This document shows positions 10,959 to 23,957 of a DNA stretch of 64,000 nt, piece by piece (positions within the stretch are counted from its first letter, which is position 1; the number at the start of each line of letters is the position of its first letter). Origin of the DNA: Brachionus plicatilis (Eukaryota > Rotifera > Eurotatoria > Ploima > Brachionidae); contig QEOQ01000658.1 in the NCBI GenBank assembly GCA_010279815.1, forward strand, positions 910,806 to 974,805. The letters are read 5' to 3'. The notes beneath the pieces are model-generated. The model made no database searches, was not told the origin of the DNA, and was given only the letters and a program-made list of their open reading frames with translations. The position numbers and the translations under genes were made by a program.

Positions 10959-13263
10959 ACTGAATAATTTTATTTAAAAATTATTTATTAAAAATATCTA
11001 TTTCATTTTTTAAATCAAGCATTAGCCTAATTTGTAAATTAAATTTAAGCAAGTGGTATCTTATTAAAAAATAAATATTTTATTTAATCAACTCATCGTG
11101 TTTTGATGTCAGATTAATTTCAATGTCAAGTTTGCTAAAGTCTACAGAACAGAAGTTTGACATTTAATCCTTAGATTTGTTTTAAAAAAATAAAAAAGAG
11201 AAAGGGAACATCTATCATTAAGAGCTGTTCATTAGGAGTCTTGGTATGATTTTTTAACATTCAATGTTTATTTACGAGAAAAAAAAATAAACCAGAATAT
11301 TAAAGTATAATCACGAGATGGTTGACAAGCAAGTAATGCAATTTTAACATATTTTAGTTTAAGAAAAAGCTGCTTTCATTTTTTTTTATTTTCTTGAATA
11401 CAATTTTTGAAAAAAAAATTAGATTTAATTTCAAGTTTTACCTTTTGGAAGGCTTTTATTTTCCTTTACATTTTAAAAAATTATGTAAGTATTGTAATCT
11501 TAATTTGAAAATTTTTACATATTGTTAACCAGTTCGTCAACCAAAGCTTCATAGTTATTTGATTAAATTTTCAATAGAGCTTTATTTCCTGGTCCACAGA
11601 GTCCATAGTTTCGTTTTATTTTACTTTTAAAATTCTAATAAAAGTTTAATTTGCTCATAAATAGATGCTTGCTAACTCACAATGTTAATAAGTTTTTATT
11701 TGAAGTAATTTTATTAAAAAAAACTTGTAATCAAAAGCGAATTTTTATAAGAAAGTTTTAAGCTTTAAAATTTACTATTTTCTTTGTCAAAGTTTGTGAC
11801 ATAAATTGCATAAAACAAACGCAACTTATTTTATTGAGCATTTGAAAATCTCCTTAGCGTATCTCATGACTTGCCACCACTTGCCAATTTATTGCATGAA
11901 AAATTCTTATTAAAACTTAATAAAAGTTAAGGATGGAATTTAAGAAGAAATTTTACGAATTTCAAGCACCACTTGAAATGTTTCGAGTCCGAACAAAAAC
12001 AATCACTACTCATCCGAAAGTTTCTAAATTAATTTTTATTTAATAAAAAAAGGTTAAAGTTTTATTTTTCTTTCGCATAACTTTCTCAGCCTGCCAAATG
12101 CTGATCTCAAGCAGCTATTCTATTTTTATTTATGATTTTCCTTGGGTTTACAAAACAAATTTGGAAAATATTTTCTTTTCAAGTTGTACTCGAGATTGTT
12201 GAACTAATAAAATTGTTTTTTTTCAGGTTTTTGTCTGATTCCGTCATGAAAATAATTGATTTTTTCTAAAGACCATGTTTGTTTTTTAAGTCTGCACCAA
12301 CATTTTATCAAAATAATTTAAAAAGATATTTTATTATGAATAATTGGAAAGATTTCTTATCTAAAATGGTGTTGAGATTCACATGGCTAGCAAACATACG
12401 AAAAATATTCTACGAAAAAAATTTGTTAATTTATTAATTTAAAGGTTTTTTTTTGTGTTCAGATTATTAATGGCATTAAACCAGGTTTATTTTTTAAATA
12501 TTTTAACAAATATTTTAAAGTTTAATTTAAGTCAGCTGTTTGCTTAGTAAAGACATAAATATTGTATTAATGGATATAACGAATGCTATTAAGTTTGATT
12601 TGTGTAAGATTATCAAGCATTAGTCTCATGGAAATTATTCATTATATATGTTTGTATCTTGATAAAACGCAATAAATAAGTTAATAATTCAAATTATTTT
12701 TAGAATTTATTTAGATAATTTAAAATTAGTCTAAAATTAAATTTGTTAAAATGTTCCAGAGAAAAATTTGTTAATATTAGATCATAGAGAAGGTTGGCAA
12801 TTATTTTATTGATTTATAGAAGTGGCATAAAATTTTGATTTTGTTCGATTCCGTGCATTTAGCCGAAAATATTACCTTTTTTTTCATTTGGTGTTTTTTT
12901 AAGGTTTTGTTTATTTTTGTTTTTATGAAAATTAGCTTTATTTATGGCAAACTTTTATGACAACAAAAACTTAATCAATTTTGTATTAAGTTTTAATTTA
13001 TTGTTTCTATTGCATTTTTTTTTTGCATTTTATTTGTTCATTTATATTCAAAGTTAAAAAATAATTAAACACTTTCCTAATTAAAATAAATAAAAATGCA
13101 ACTCAAGTTGCATAATATTATGCTTTTTTTAAAAAAAAAAAAAATTTTTCTTTATTTTTCAAGAATACCTTAAGGAGATTTCACGAATTGAAACTCTAAT
13201 AGAAATGCGAGTTAATGTTCTTTGAGGCAAAGAATGCAATAAACCAGTGTTTACCGAAAGATA
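10959..13263. other. intergenic region, nothing recognised
   Basis: This is AT-rich sequence with homopolymer runs. I saw no frame with protein-like composition, no structural RNA and no clear repeat boundaries. Confidence 0.5.
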
Positions 13264-16136
13264 ATGAGTTCGAATTTTATAAAGTTAGACGAAACACTTA
13301 ATGCCAATATTTGTTTGTCGTATTATAAGCCCGATTTAAGTGACTACAAACTCGACATTGAAACCAATTTAAAGAGACAGCAAGAAAAGTTCAACATTTT
13401 AAAAGAGATCTTGTCCAGTGAGAAAAAATATCTGAACGATATCCGCGAAATTGTTGAGGTAAAATTTTTCAATCCAACAAACAATCCTTTAAATAAACTC
13501 TAGATAATACATTATCAATATTTATTTAATTTAATTTAAAAATATACCTAAAAAAAAATACTTTAAATTATTGCATAATTCAAATATTTTGGAAAGGTGC
13601 TTTTAAAACTGTTCAATAACAAAACATTGATTAAACTTTATTCTAAAAATAATTTTAAAAATTTTATTTTAAGGGTTATTATGAAGAGCTGAGAAAATCA
13701 TGCCCCGACGATGCTCCGTATCACATATTTTCCAACATAAAAGAAATATATGAATTTTCAAAGTAAATTTTGTGAACAATTTGAAAAAAAAAACAAAATA
13801 AATAATTCATTTAAAGAAATTTTTATTGTCTTCTTGAGAGCTCCACAAATGATGAAGCGGGAATAGCCAGTTGTTTCATAAAAAAACACAAGACTTTCCT
13901 GAGGCTTTACTCAACATATTGTCAAAATTACAAAACGTAAAAAAGTATAAAATTAAAATTCCAAAGCTAATTTTATTTGAAGAGCCTACAACATTGCCGA
14001 CAGACTCGAAAGAGAGCATCATACAGCAAAAGTTATTCAAGTTGGTTTATTTAAAAATTTTCTCTAATTTTCAAAAATGTTAAATTTTTTTCAGAAAGTA
14101 CGACTAAAATACGGACATTGTTTAAAACTTGCTACTTATTTACAACTTCCTGTACTGAGAATTACCAAATATCATTTATTACTTCAACGATATTTAAAAT
14201 TGTTGGATAAAGAGTCTCTAGGTTACAATGTAGTTTTAGAAGCCCTCAATCTAATGAAACAAGTTAATGACCAGATAAACAATGACATGCCCAAAGACGA
14301 AGCGTCAACCACATTCGAAAGAATAACTTCCACTTCAAATATTCAAAATTTAATAAAATTATTTGGGTCTATTCTTAAACAAGTTAAAAATTTTTTTCTT
14401 TTTTTTTCAATTAAATTGGGTTATTAAAATATTTTTTAAAATAGGGCAATTTAGTATTGAATGAAACTAAAAAAGTCCACTATGTTATTGTTTTCCAAAC
14501 CATGTTAGTAATCCGTAAGTCGGACTCACCATATAAAGTTTTGCATTCCATTTCGGTAATATAAAAAAATTCAATGAAAAGAAATTTTTAAAAAATTTTT
14601 TTTTCTTTTAGAACGAATATTTGGCTTTGATGCCAAAATCTTCGTGTTCTAATAAAACAAAATATTTTACCATCATTGATTACAGTCAATCGAAAGAGAA
14701 TGAAATGTGGCAGTTTACTTTTAAGTCAAGATCTTTGGAAGACAAACAATCTTGGCAGTCGTCAGTTTTGTCCTGTATGCTAAATGGCTATGGTAAAAAA
14801 TTGTCTGACAATATTCGATCTAAAGTAATGAAAATGGACTCTTTCAGTGAATCGACAAGTCTCCGAAAATCAAGCAATGACATTTTCAGACAAAAATTTA
14901 ATAGTATGAATTAACCTTTTTTTTTTTCTTAATTTTTAAAAAACTTCTTTTTTAAAGACATAAAAAAATTTGCAGAATTTCGAAGCTCAGTGAAGGTAAG
15001 CGAAAAAAATTAAAATTTTTTTTGTTTTAGAATTAAAATGAAATTTTTATTTAATTTAGCCTGAGATAATTGACAATACCAAGAATTTCAGCAATCTTGA
15101 AGACGAACAAAAGTGTCACTTTTCGACACCACAGTCACGTTTGTCTAAAATTCTGGATAGAACCATCGAAAGCGGAACTTTATCACTGCGTCGTTTGATT
15201 ACCAAACCAAAAGAAGATCATCGAATAGAAAAATTATTTTCAAATGACAATACCTGTCAAGAAACTCGACCTGTGTCCAGCACATGGTCGTCTGTTGAAA
15301 TGACAGACGACTCCGAGTTCCGGCTTTCAATCCAAAGCGAAAACTCCAGTCCAGTTGAAACGCCGAGAGAAAGTCAACATTTAGACCAAGATTTGAATAG
15401 TTCATTTGAAGAGATTAGCAATTCAACAGATGAAAATGAGCAAATTTTAAAAAGTGAAAAAAATTTAGCAAAACAGAATAACAATTGCCAAACAGACACT
15501 TTATCCAAGTCATCAATGAACAGTGAAGAAGGGTACTTTTCCAACCATGACTCTTCGATATCAACCTTGGTATTGGAGCCAGTGGCACCAAATGACGACT
15601 CAATTTGTACACTAAAAAATTTTCCACTGACCATTTCGACCCCGGAACTCAAACAAATAGACATGTCAGACAATGATGCCAAAGTATTCGATATTAAAAA
15701 TAAATTCAATTCCAATGACATAATGAGTATGAGCATGAATGAGCCTTTGACATATTTTGTGGCCAGAAACTACACTGATCCTGTTCATGACAGGAAGCAC
15801 AAAAAGTCGCGGACCATGTGCTTTGAAAGTAAAAATCTGAAATCAGCTTTGAATGACTTGAATGATGCAAATAATTCAGAGATGCTTTCAATGTCAATGA
15901 CTAGTTTTTCAAGAATTAAAAATTTGTGCAACATCTTTGAGGAAAGAAGTGTCGCCGAATACAAAGATATCTCGAAATCGATCAATTATTTACAAGAAAA
16001 ACCAGCAGCGAGGAAAAAATTGACCATGAAAGCAATCCAAGTGGATAACGAGGTTGTTGAGGGCGAAGTGATTCGGCCTAATGTAAAGGAGTTAATCAAT
16101 AAATTTGAAAATAGCAGAAATAAATCGAATTTTTGA
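13264..16136 (+). CDS. Rho guanine-nucleotide exchange factor (DH-PH), PLEKHG-like
   Basis: Nine exons join in frame (13264-13458, 13674-13762, 13817-13936, 13983-14040, 14095-14382, 14445-14555, 14612-14903, 14976-14995, 15060-16136) into 749 residues. The DH domain spans about 41-235: it starts at ILKEILSSEKKYLNDI, continues through IASCFIKKHKTFLRLYSTYC in exon 3, and ends with its signature helix YLQLPVLRITKYHLLLQRYL in exon 5. A PH domain follows (about 240-360), with VHYVIVFQTMLVI and the invariant C-terminal helix Trp in EDKQSWQSSVL. The remaining ~390 residues are Ser/Asn/Asp-rich and look disordered, ending in a short conserved-looking VKELINKFENS motif. The expected role is loading a Rho-family GTPase at membranes or the cytoskeleton. 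DH-PH order with a long tail fits PLEKHG1/2/3, but other DH-PH subfamilies are not excluded. Exon 8 is only 20 bp. Confidence 0.88.
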
Positions 16137-18604
16137 CTTTTTAAAATTTTTTTTTGTAAACAAATAATATTTCCAATTTTTTTCTAACAATCTTTTTACA
16201 TTCAATTCACATGATTCTTTTAAAATTTGTGATTAAAATTGTTTTATACTAAGATTTTTGTTATGATATTTAAATTTTCATTACCTAAAATCGTCCTTAA
16301 GTGAAATCTTTTAAATTTATCTTAAGCTTTTATTTGAGTCGTCGCGTTGCGCATGAGATGCATAGTGCCGAAATGATGTTTGACAAGTAAAGTTGATATT
16401 GCTGGTTCAGGATTGAAGTCAGGAACTTGGATTGAAACCATGTTAACTTGTTTTTTTTTTGTAAATTTAGAGTAAAAATAAATTTTTTTGAGACTTGATA
16501 ATTAATCTATTTTAATGTTTTACAAAAATTTAAATATTTTCCTTACAATCTTAAATAATTTACAAAATTATAATATCAGATTAAATAAAAGTTTTTTCTT
16601 AGAAGCAAAGAGTGATCAAGACAATGTTTAATTATTCAAACAACAATTTTTTTAAAACGATACCTTTCTTTGAACTTGAATAATGTGGAATTCAAAAAAA
16701 ATTTAATTACCCTTTTTTTAAAATAAAACTATTAATTTTCAATTGTTTTTCAAATACAAATAATTAATAGAAAAATTATAAAAAAGTAAAGACACTTCTT
16801 AAAAATTGAAAAAAAAACTGACCATAAATATTCGAATTTAATGGAAAAATAAAAAGAATAAAAGTATTTTAAAAATTTGTTTTTTTAATTTTTTGTCTTT
16901 GTGATATTATCAGTTTAATTGTTGAAGGTTAGCAATTTTTAGGCATTTTTTTATTATTTTCCGATACAATTATATAAAATTGGTATTTTTCAAGTAAAAA
17001 TAGCATCAACATTAGTCCACTAATTCTTGATGATCAAAGAAAATTCGAAGGCTGATCAAAATGGAAGCAATAATAATTTTTTTTAATTAAAAATGTTTAT
17101 TTTTGTAAATAGTTATTATTCGTATACAAAATAATTGACAAAAATTTGAGTAAAAGGCTATAATATTTGTTCAATTGATTTTTCTAATAGTGAAAAAATT
17201 AATCAACAACAAATAATGTAATAAGCACGTTTCATTTTTGTCTATAACTTATATTCTAGTTTGACTTGATTCTCAATCATCTCTATTTATAGTTAATTAA
17301 CTCCTTACTCTCACAATATTGAAAAAAATTTTAAACACATTTTAATTTTAAGTCATGCTTGATCATAATTCGTCGCTATTTCTTTATCCTTTCCCGAGAT
17401 AATCGGACTTATTAAACTAGTCCTAATTGGATTGAGTTTGAACCTTTAAAATAAATTAAGGTAAATTCTTTATTGAAATGGTATTCTGTTACTAGTTTTG
17501 TATTTAAATTAAGTTAAATATTTGGCTGATAACAAAGTTTAAAATAAAGTTTTAAAAGAAATTATAAATATTTTTTTAAATTGCTTATTTAAATTGAATA
17601 TATTTCATTTTTTTCTTTTTTAATCAATAAATTATGAGATCAAAGAGATTTATTCAAATTGTTTAATAAAAGAGATATTTGACTAATGAATTGTACAATA
17701 CAAAAAAAGATATTTAAATCGCCTCAAAGTTGCTTAAAAGCTTTTTTAGAATATGTTTTTATTTGGTAATTCCTAAAATACTAGAGAACAATAAAAATAA
17801 GAATCATCAAATTAAGTTTAAGCTTTAAAATAAAGTTAAATGATATTTTTGGCTGATGGGTAAACTCGGTGTACATTATATTAAATTGCTTTTATGGAAA
17901 AAAATTAGAGTTGTTATTCAAATTTTTAATAATAAAATTTTACTTAATCTCTTGACGAAAATTTTAATCCTAGCAACTGATTTTTTATTGAGGCAATTTA
18001 ACTTTAATTATTCACAAATAAATATTTAAGTAATTAAAAAATATTTTTTTTAAAATAAAAATAAAAATAGTTTCAATAAAAATTAAAAATTAATGAATAA
18101 GGAATGAGGAATATTTTTTATTGATCATCAAACCACACTCGGTCTTAGTCAATTTCAAATGACTAAGCCAAAGTTGACTTAAGAGAAAAAAATGTAAATT
18201 CAAAAGTTATCAGCCGGTCATCCATTTTCAATTCAGTACGGGTACGCTATGGGTGTCAAATAGATAATAAAAGCCTTGAGTTAAGCGGATTAGGTTGATA
18301 GATATAATATTTGTTTTAGTTATTTTTTTATATTAAAACTGTATTCTTTGAAAATTTAATCCTAAAATATTTTAAATTTTGAATTAGACCAACTCTGCAC
18401 ACTAAATCATTTCTGACACTCAAGGGTTTTATTTTAAATTTTTTACAAATTTCATTACGCTCAATAAAATTTTTTTCCAAAACAATCACATCAAGATTAT
18501 TTATTTTTAAGATTAAAATGTTTAGACTAAATTGGAAATTCTTTTTGAGTTAACTAAAAGAGATTATTTTTCTAGTCTTGTTGAAAATATTTATTAAAAT
18601 TTAA
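16137..18604. other. intergenic region between convergent genes
   Basis: The RhoGEF (plus) and DPAGT1 (minus) genes converge on this 2.5-kb stretch. It is AT-rich and holds no recognised gene or repeat. The segment 16340-16440 is slightly less AT-rich but has no sustained frame. Confidence 0.5.
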
Positions 18605-20082
18605 TTAATAAAAAAGTTTAGATAACTGATATCGAATCATAAACGCAATTAAGCAGCAAATTATCTAAAAATAGAAAAAAAAATTTAAATCAATTTTAAA
18701 TAAAATAAATTTGAATCTTTATACTTGTAAAGTAAGTAATTGTTTCGTTAATTGGTCTTCTCTCTTTGGTCCAAAAACAGTCAAATAAAAGTTAATAATA
18801 GTAAAATTTGAGCTTTCGTATTGTACTAATTTTTTATCTTTATCATCTATTTTTTCAGTTACTCTTATAAATCGGAATAGTCGGAAAACTTTGAATATAA
18901 GCTGTGAAATTTTTGACAAATCTTTATCATAAAACTGAACAACACTTGGCTCAAGTAGATCAGTTTTAGGATTGTATCTAAAAATAAAACAAAAATTAGC
19001 TGTTAAATTAGAAGAAAAAATTTATAAATTACTTTGGCATACGATGTCTGGGACATGGTATGAATTTAAATAATTGTGGGATTGACAATAGAAAATTGAA
19101 TATTTGCGGAATAAAGAAAAGCAACAAAAATTTACTGAAATGGCCCAAAATACCGACGACAGCAAAAGTCATACCGGCAAAGTAACAAAAAGTGTCACCA
19201 ACAAAAACTCTACTAGGATACTTGTTGTACAAAAATAATGGTATGGCACAAGCAATGAACGGAATAATTAAATACATTGAAAAAATGTGGTTGTCTCTAA
19301 AAGGACCATTGAATTCTATTAAATTGCTAATTAAAACACTAAGCGCAATTACCAAAGATTGACCAACCTCAATACCATTGATACCAGCGTAAATGTTGAT
19401 AGCATTGGTACAAAAAACAGCCAACATACCCATATAAACATAGTATAAAAATCCAAGATTCAGGGCATACCCTAACCATGGTCGTAATGGATAAGGCACG
19501 ATAATTGTTGTTGAATTAATATTGGCAAAATAAACCATAAGCAATGGCAAGGATGCAACTGTTGGCAACAAAAGTTTATCTCTCCATTTAAGGTCTAATA
19601 CGTCATCGGCGAATCCAAGAAAAATCATACAGCCTATGCTTAATAGCGCTGCCAAGTACTCAATAAACTTTATTAAGAAAAAGAATAATTTTTTAGGAAA
19701 CAACAATATTTTTATTAAGTTGACTAATTACTTGGTGATGTGAAAGCTCTTTGTTAAAGGCCAAAGTCTCATAAAATCTTAATGGAATGAATAAAAATGT
19801 AACTATCAAAAAAAAGGCACCACTAATCACACCATATGCTTCAGGTCTTGTGGTTATTAATATTTATTTAAATTTAAGCTAAATTATTTTCTATGCTTAC
19901 ATCTGAATTTTGTTCTTTTTACTCAAATCGGTGCCTTTCAAATCAGCTCGGATAAACATATCCTTGAATTTTGGCATTATTTTAAACAAAATAATTGAGC
20001 CTGCAAAGGATATGGCAACATTTAGGAACAAACGAATAGTTTGGGACAACTTCTCGTCCGCTAAATATGAAGCCAGTGACAT
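18605..20082 (-). CDS. DPAGT1: UDP-GlcNAc--dolichyl-phosphate GlcNAc-1-phosphotransferase (ALG7)
   Basis: Minus-strand exons are 20082-19901, 19846-19732, 19667-19033, 18977-18725 and 18664-18605, giving 414 residues (human about 408). The introns are 54-64 bp. The enzyme transfers GlcNAc-1-P from UDP-GlcNAc to dolichyl phosphate in the ER membrane, the first step of N-glycan assembly and the target of tunicamycin. Family motifs are all present: [14 protein letters not shown] with the DD pair at 120-121, [40 protein letters not shown], and the CPRHRMPK loop. Many hydrophobic helices fit the ten-span topology. The last 19 residues (ending [11 protein letters not shown]) lie in a separate 60-bp exon that matches the family C terminus. 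The ATG of MSLASYL was chosen because only a TTG precedes it in frame. No active-site residue appears missing. Confidence 0.95.
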
Positions 20083-21682
20083 TTTAATCACATGAACACT
20101 TTTATCGATTACCAAAATTTAAAATATTAGTTTATTGCTTTTATTTTTTAATTCTACGTGTATGAAAAAAATTTGAGGAAAATTTCAAAAATTATATTTT
20201 ATTCATAATTTGATTTTTGGCTTTATGTCGATTGAGTGAATGTCTTAGCGAATTAAAAGTTTATAAAAACTAAAATTTTGTTGTTAGTGTTACTTTCCTC
20301 AAAAAAAAAAAATAATGAATCTTCTCAGCACAAGGCTAGCTAGAAAGTTCAAGTTTTAACTCAAAACAAATTTTACTGAATATTTAAAATTAAAAATAAA
20401 TAGATTCTTGTTCCTAGTCGATTTCTAAGAATTTTTTATTTAAATTTCAAAAAATTATTTAATTTTCTAAAAAAGAAATATTTTTTGGCTTATATACTAA
20501 ATTTGTGTTAATTTGAGATGGCTTGAAATTTTTACTTTTAGATATTTTCCAACACTTTATTGAAATTAAATCTAATCCTTAAACTTACTATCCTAAATTT
20601 AAGTCTTACTCTAATAATTTTTTTTATTTATTTATCTTCAATAAATTTTTTTATATTTATTTTTAATGTCTTTCGAACTGAAACTCCTTGAGATTTTTAT
20701 AAGAAATAAAAATTAATTAATAAAAAAAAACAAAAATAAAAACACATGAAAATAATACAATTAATAAATAAGTCAAAATAGAACAATAAAAGGTAGCTTA
20801 GGTATAAACAGTGGATAGTTCTTTTCAGAAAGAATATTTTTGTTGATTACCGATTACAAAATGTAGTTTTGTATTCAGTTGATCTTAATGCAAAATCTAA
20901 TCGGTAATAAATGATTTATCAGTCTGACTACCTGAAGAAAAAAATGGAAAATGTCAAAAGTGAGATTGACAAAATTCGAATAAATGATATTATAGAAAAA
21001 AAAAAAAGAAAAAGGAAAAAAGAAGAGATCAAAAGAAATGTAAAAAATGTGTACCTTGAGGAAAGTCTCCATCGATGTTGGCTAGTCGAATCTTCTCCTA
21101 AATCGCTTAGTTGTCGACGAATTTTTATTTTCTTTTTTTTTCATTTGATTATTTTTATTCTTTCTGATTTTTATTTTTATTTTTAAAGAAACACAATATT
21201 TCGATAAAATGAATAATAATTATTGAAATATAAAAAAAATTAACATTTTAAATTTGAAATCTTTTTCAAATCTTTACTCAAACACTTATTTTTGTCTTAT
21301 TGTATCTTTATACTTATTCTTAATTTTTAATTTTTTTACATCGCCTTAAAGGCGTTCATTGAAATAAATTAATAATAATAATAGAATAAAGTTAATAAAT
21401 TAAATTTGATAAGCTTAAAATTCTCTTTCTAAGTCGCTTGGCCTTAGTCTATATTCTTTAAAAATGAAGTAGTTATGACCTTTTGAAAAAATTCCAGATA
21501 ATTTGTCTTCACCCGTTAAACCTAAACGTCTTTGTAATTTATTATGTTAGAGAAAGTATCATGTATCAGTATAGATAAAACTTCTTAATTATAAATCAAT
21601 TGTATTCTTTGATATTAGTTTCTTAGAAAGAATTTAGACAGGCAAAATAATGATAAAATAATAATTTTTGGATTTGTAAATA

Positions 21683-22367
21683 CAGTAAAATTCCCCAAAA
21701 TGAACATCCTCAAATGTGAACACCCCCGTAAGTGAACACAAATTCTTTGCGACCGACCAAAATGAACCTTTTAACATGGGCCAAAATCCCTCTAATGTGA
21801 ACATCCTCAAATGTGAACATTCGGTATGTGAACACTAAAAAATGGGAAAAAGTGAACAAAAAAAATGAAAACCAAAATTTATTTACTGTCATTTTCAATA
21901 ATTTTTTTAATAATATTTACATAAAAGTATACAAAATACATATAAAATTAATTTTTAAAAAAATCTACAATTTTAGATTGCTTAATATTTGTTGAATCTA
22001 AGAAATTATTTTCGAATGTCATAAATTCTTTACATAAACTAGGGTTATTGTTAACTAAATAAAGCCTTATGTCTCCAATCATTCGATTGAATTGGTATTG
22101 AATTGGCTTTGAAGGAGACATTTTTGAAATTTAATTTTGAAATGATTTTTGTTTTATTATTCAATACAATTTTTATTTACATGCATTATCTGTGTGTTTT
22201 AATTATTATTATAATTTAAAAATAAACTTAACATTTTTTTGGTTGAATGAAAATCTCGTAAATGTGAACTGTTCACTTTTACGAGATCGTCCTCAAATGT
22301 GAACACCCCCGTAAGTGAACAAAATTTGACCGCGACGGCCGGTGTTCACATTTGAGGGATTTTACTG
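21683..22367 (-). mobile_element. pogo/Tigger-type DNA transposon, internally deleted
   Basis: The element begins CAGTAAAATTCCCC and ends in the inverse complement of CAGTAAAATCCCTC, with TA on each side (21681-21682 and 22368-22369), as for Tc1/mariner/pogo insertions. A 31-bp subterminal motif beginning CCTCAAATGTGAACACCCCC occurs at 21708-21738 and again in the same orientation at 22291-22321. Shorter partial copies lie at about 21790-21830 and, inverted, at about 22341-22356. These repeats are likely transposase binding sites. The interior keeps only the tail of a transposase reading frame. At under 700 bp it is non-autonomous. Confidence 0.8.
21907..22121 (-). pseudogene. C-terminal tail of a pogo/Tigger transposase
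   Basis: A minus-strand frame starts at ATG 22121 (MSPSKPIQYQFNRMIGDIRL) and ends at a stop at 21909-21907, about 70 residues. Near its end is NIKQSKIVDFFKK, which resembles the KQ-x-K-I-x-DFF motif common at the C terminus of Tigger/pogo transposases. The DNA-binding CENP-B-like part and the DDE core are absent, so this is a remnant kept inside a deletion derivative. Confidence 0.6.
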
Positions 22368-23021
22368 TATGTTTTGGTATTGAGATCAAATTTTTATTTG
22401 AATGGTATTTTATTAAGTTAAATCTATAGGAAAAGTTGCATCAATCATTTAAATCAATTTTAAATTTTGTTAAATGTGACCCATAAAAGCATAAAATTAG
22501 TTAATTTAGATTTGTATATTTTTTAAAGAATCAACAGCAATTTTTCAATTGTAATTTTCAAAAAGTCCATTTAACATTCTTAGTTTTGGATTTAAATGTT
22601 TATTTACCATTTACAAATCCACTAATCAAGAGTCTTATTAAACAAATTTTCGAGATTTAAATAGTCAAATGATGTGCAAAAAGGCGATGGTATTTTTTTT
22701 GTTCATTAATTAGTTAAAGTACATTATCTAAGAATTGATTTTTAAAATTTTAAAAATCAATCAAAAATAAGAACAATAAAAAAATAATTTAGATTTTAAA
22801 TATTAAAATATCGGTAAACTGTTAACAAAAGCGCAAAAGCACAAAAGCAGATTAGCTTCAATTAAAAATTCAAAATCGGATGAAAAATAAAAAATTCTCC
22901 AGAGAAATTAAATCAAGGTTTCAAAGCTTTTAAAATTAACTTTTAATAATGTTAAACATCAATTTTTGTTTCAGCATAAGAAACCTATTTACCTTTTTTT
23001 TTTACAGAAAACAAGCCAAAA

Positions 23022-23957
23022 ATGAAATTTCTTTTAGTAGCACTTGGTTTGCTACTTAAGAATCAAGCCAATTCATGTGTCTCTTTTACAATTGAAAATA
23101 ATTTCGACTTTGAAAATGATTCACAAATCTTAATCGGCCAGATTAAATTATACAAAATAATTTGCTTGAAAAACTGCCTAAAAAATTCAGATTGCTATTT
23201 TATGACTTACAATAATGAGACTTGTCGCTTTTACAACAAATATGCTTTGGTAAAAAAATTTTCATCGTTTGGATCTCTTGTGTATGAAAAAGCGTCAGGA
23301 TTGAGGTAAGAAGATATCAAAAATAAATAATAGATTTAATTTAAAAAATTAAGCCATTCTACTGAAGACCTTAATGTTTTTACTACAGCTTCGACAGCAC
23401 TAATAACTACAACTTCAACAATACCAATAACTACAATTTCACCGATTATTTCAACAATCAACAACATTTACGGCATAAATTGGGGTGAATGGGGATTAAT
23501 GGAAACATGTGACATGGGATATTTTGTGATTGGATTTAGAACTAAATATTTAGGACCACAAGGTTCAGGTCTAACGTTCGACGATTCAGCTTTGAATGGA
23601 ATAGAATTAATTTGCAATGATGGAAAAATTTTAAGAAGTGCTGAAGGTCCGGATGGAACTTGGGATTCAAATATGGTAATTTGTCCTAATAATCAGAGTG
23701 TTAATGGTTTTATGTATGGAATGGAGAGGAATCTTGGCTTAGGTGACGATACTGCAACAAACGTAATTAGATTAATATGTTTAGATAGCACTATCCTACA
23801 ATCTCTAGAAGGACCATGGAGTAGTTCAATTAGTACACTGCATTGTCCTTATGGGGTTGTTGTTGGAATGCGAACACAAGTTGAAGCTGATAAAGGTACA
23901 GATAACGATAAAACTGGCCTGAATAATGTCGAATTATTTTGTCAAGTTAATGAATGA
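23022..23957 (+). CDS. secreted PAN-like + vitelline membrane outer layer (VMO-I) domain protein
   Basis: Two exons (23022-23305, 23354-23957; intron 48 bp) give 295 residues. Residues 1-18 are a signal peptide (MKFLLVALGLLLKNQANS). Residues 19-92 hold a Cys-spaced module (ICLKNCLKNSDCYFMTYN, then TCRFYN) resembling a PAN/apple domain. A Thr/Ser/Ile-rich linker follows (about 95-137). Residues ~140-294 form a VMO-I beta-prism: WGEWGLMETCDMGYFVIGF, DDSALNGIELIC, DDTATNVIRLIC and DKTGLNNVELFC mark the three pseudo-repeats. VMO-I is known from egg coats and many invertebrate secretions; carbohydrate binding is suspected. The PAN-linker-VMO order suggests an extracellular matrix, mucus or egg-envelope protein. 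An AATAAA lies at 23995-24000. An acceptor-like T-run plus CAG ends at 23007, so the 5' UTR is probably spliced. Confidence 0.85.

Larger units (their letters stand above)
20083..23021. other. intergenic region with a pogo-like element
   Basis: It holds the pogo-derived element at 21683-22367 and nothing else I can name. The open stretch at 20911-21186 encodes a Lys/Glu/Arg-rich low-complexity string from A-rich DNA, has no splice or family support, and is not called. Confidence 0.5.

Noticed and set aside
20911..21186. Plus-strand open frame of 91 codons
   Set aside because: It is dominated by Lys/Arg/Glu from A/G-rich low-complexity DNA and has no family resemblance or splice support.
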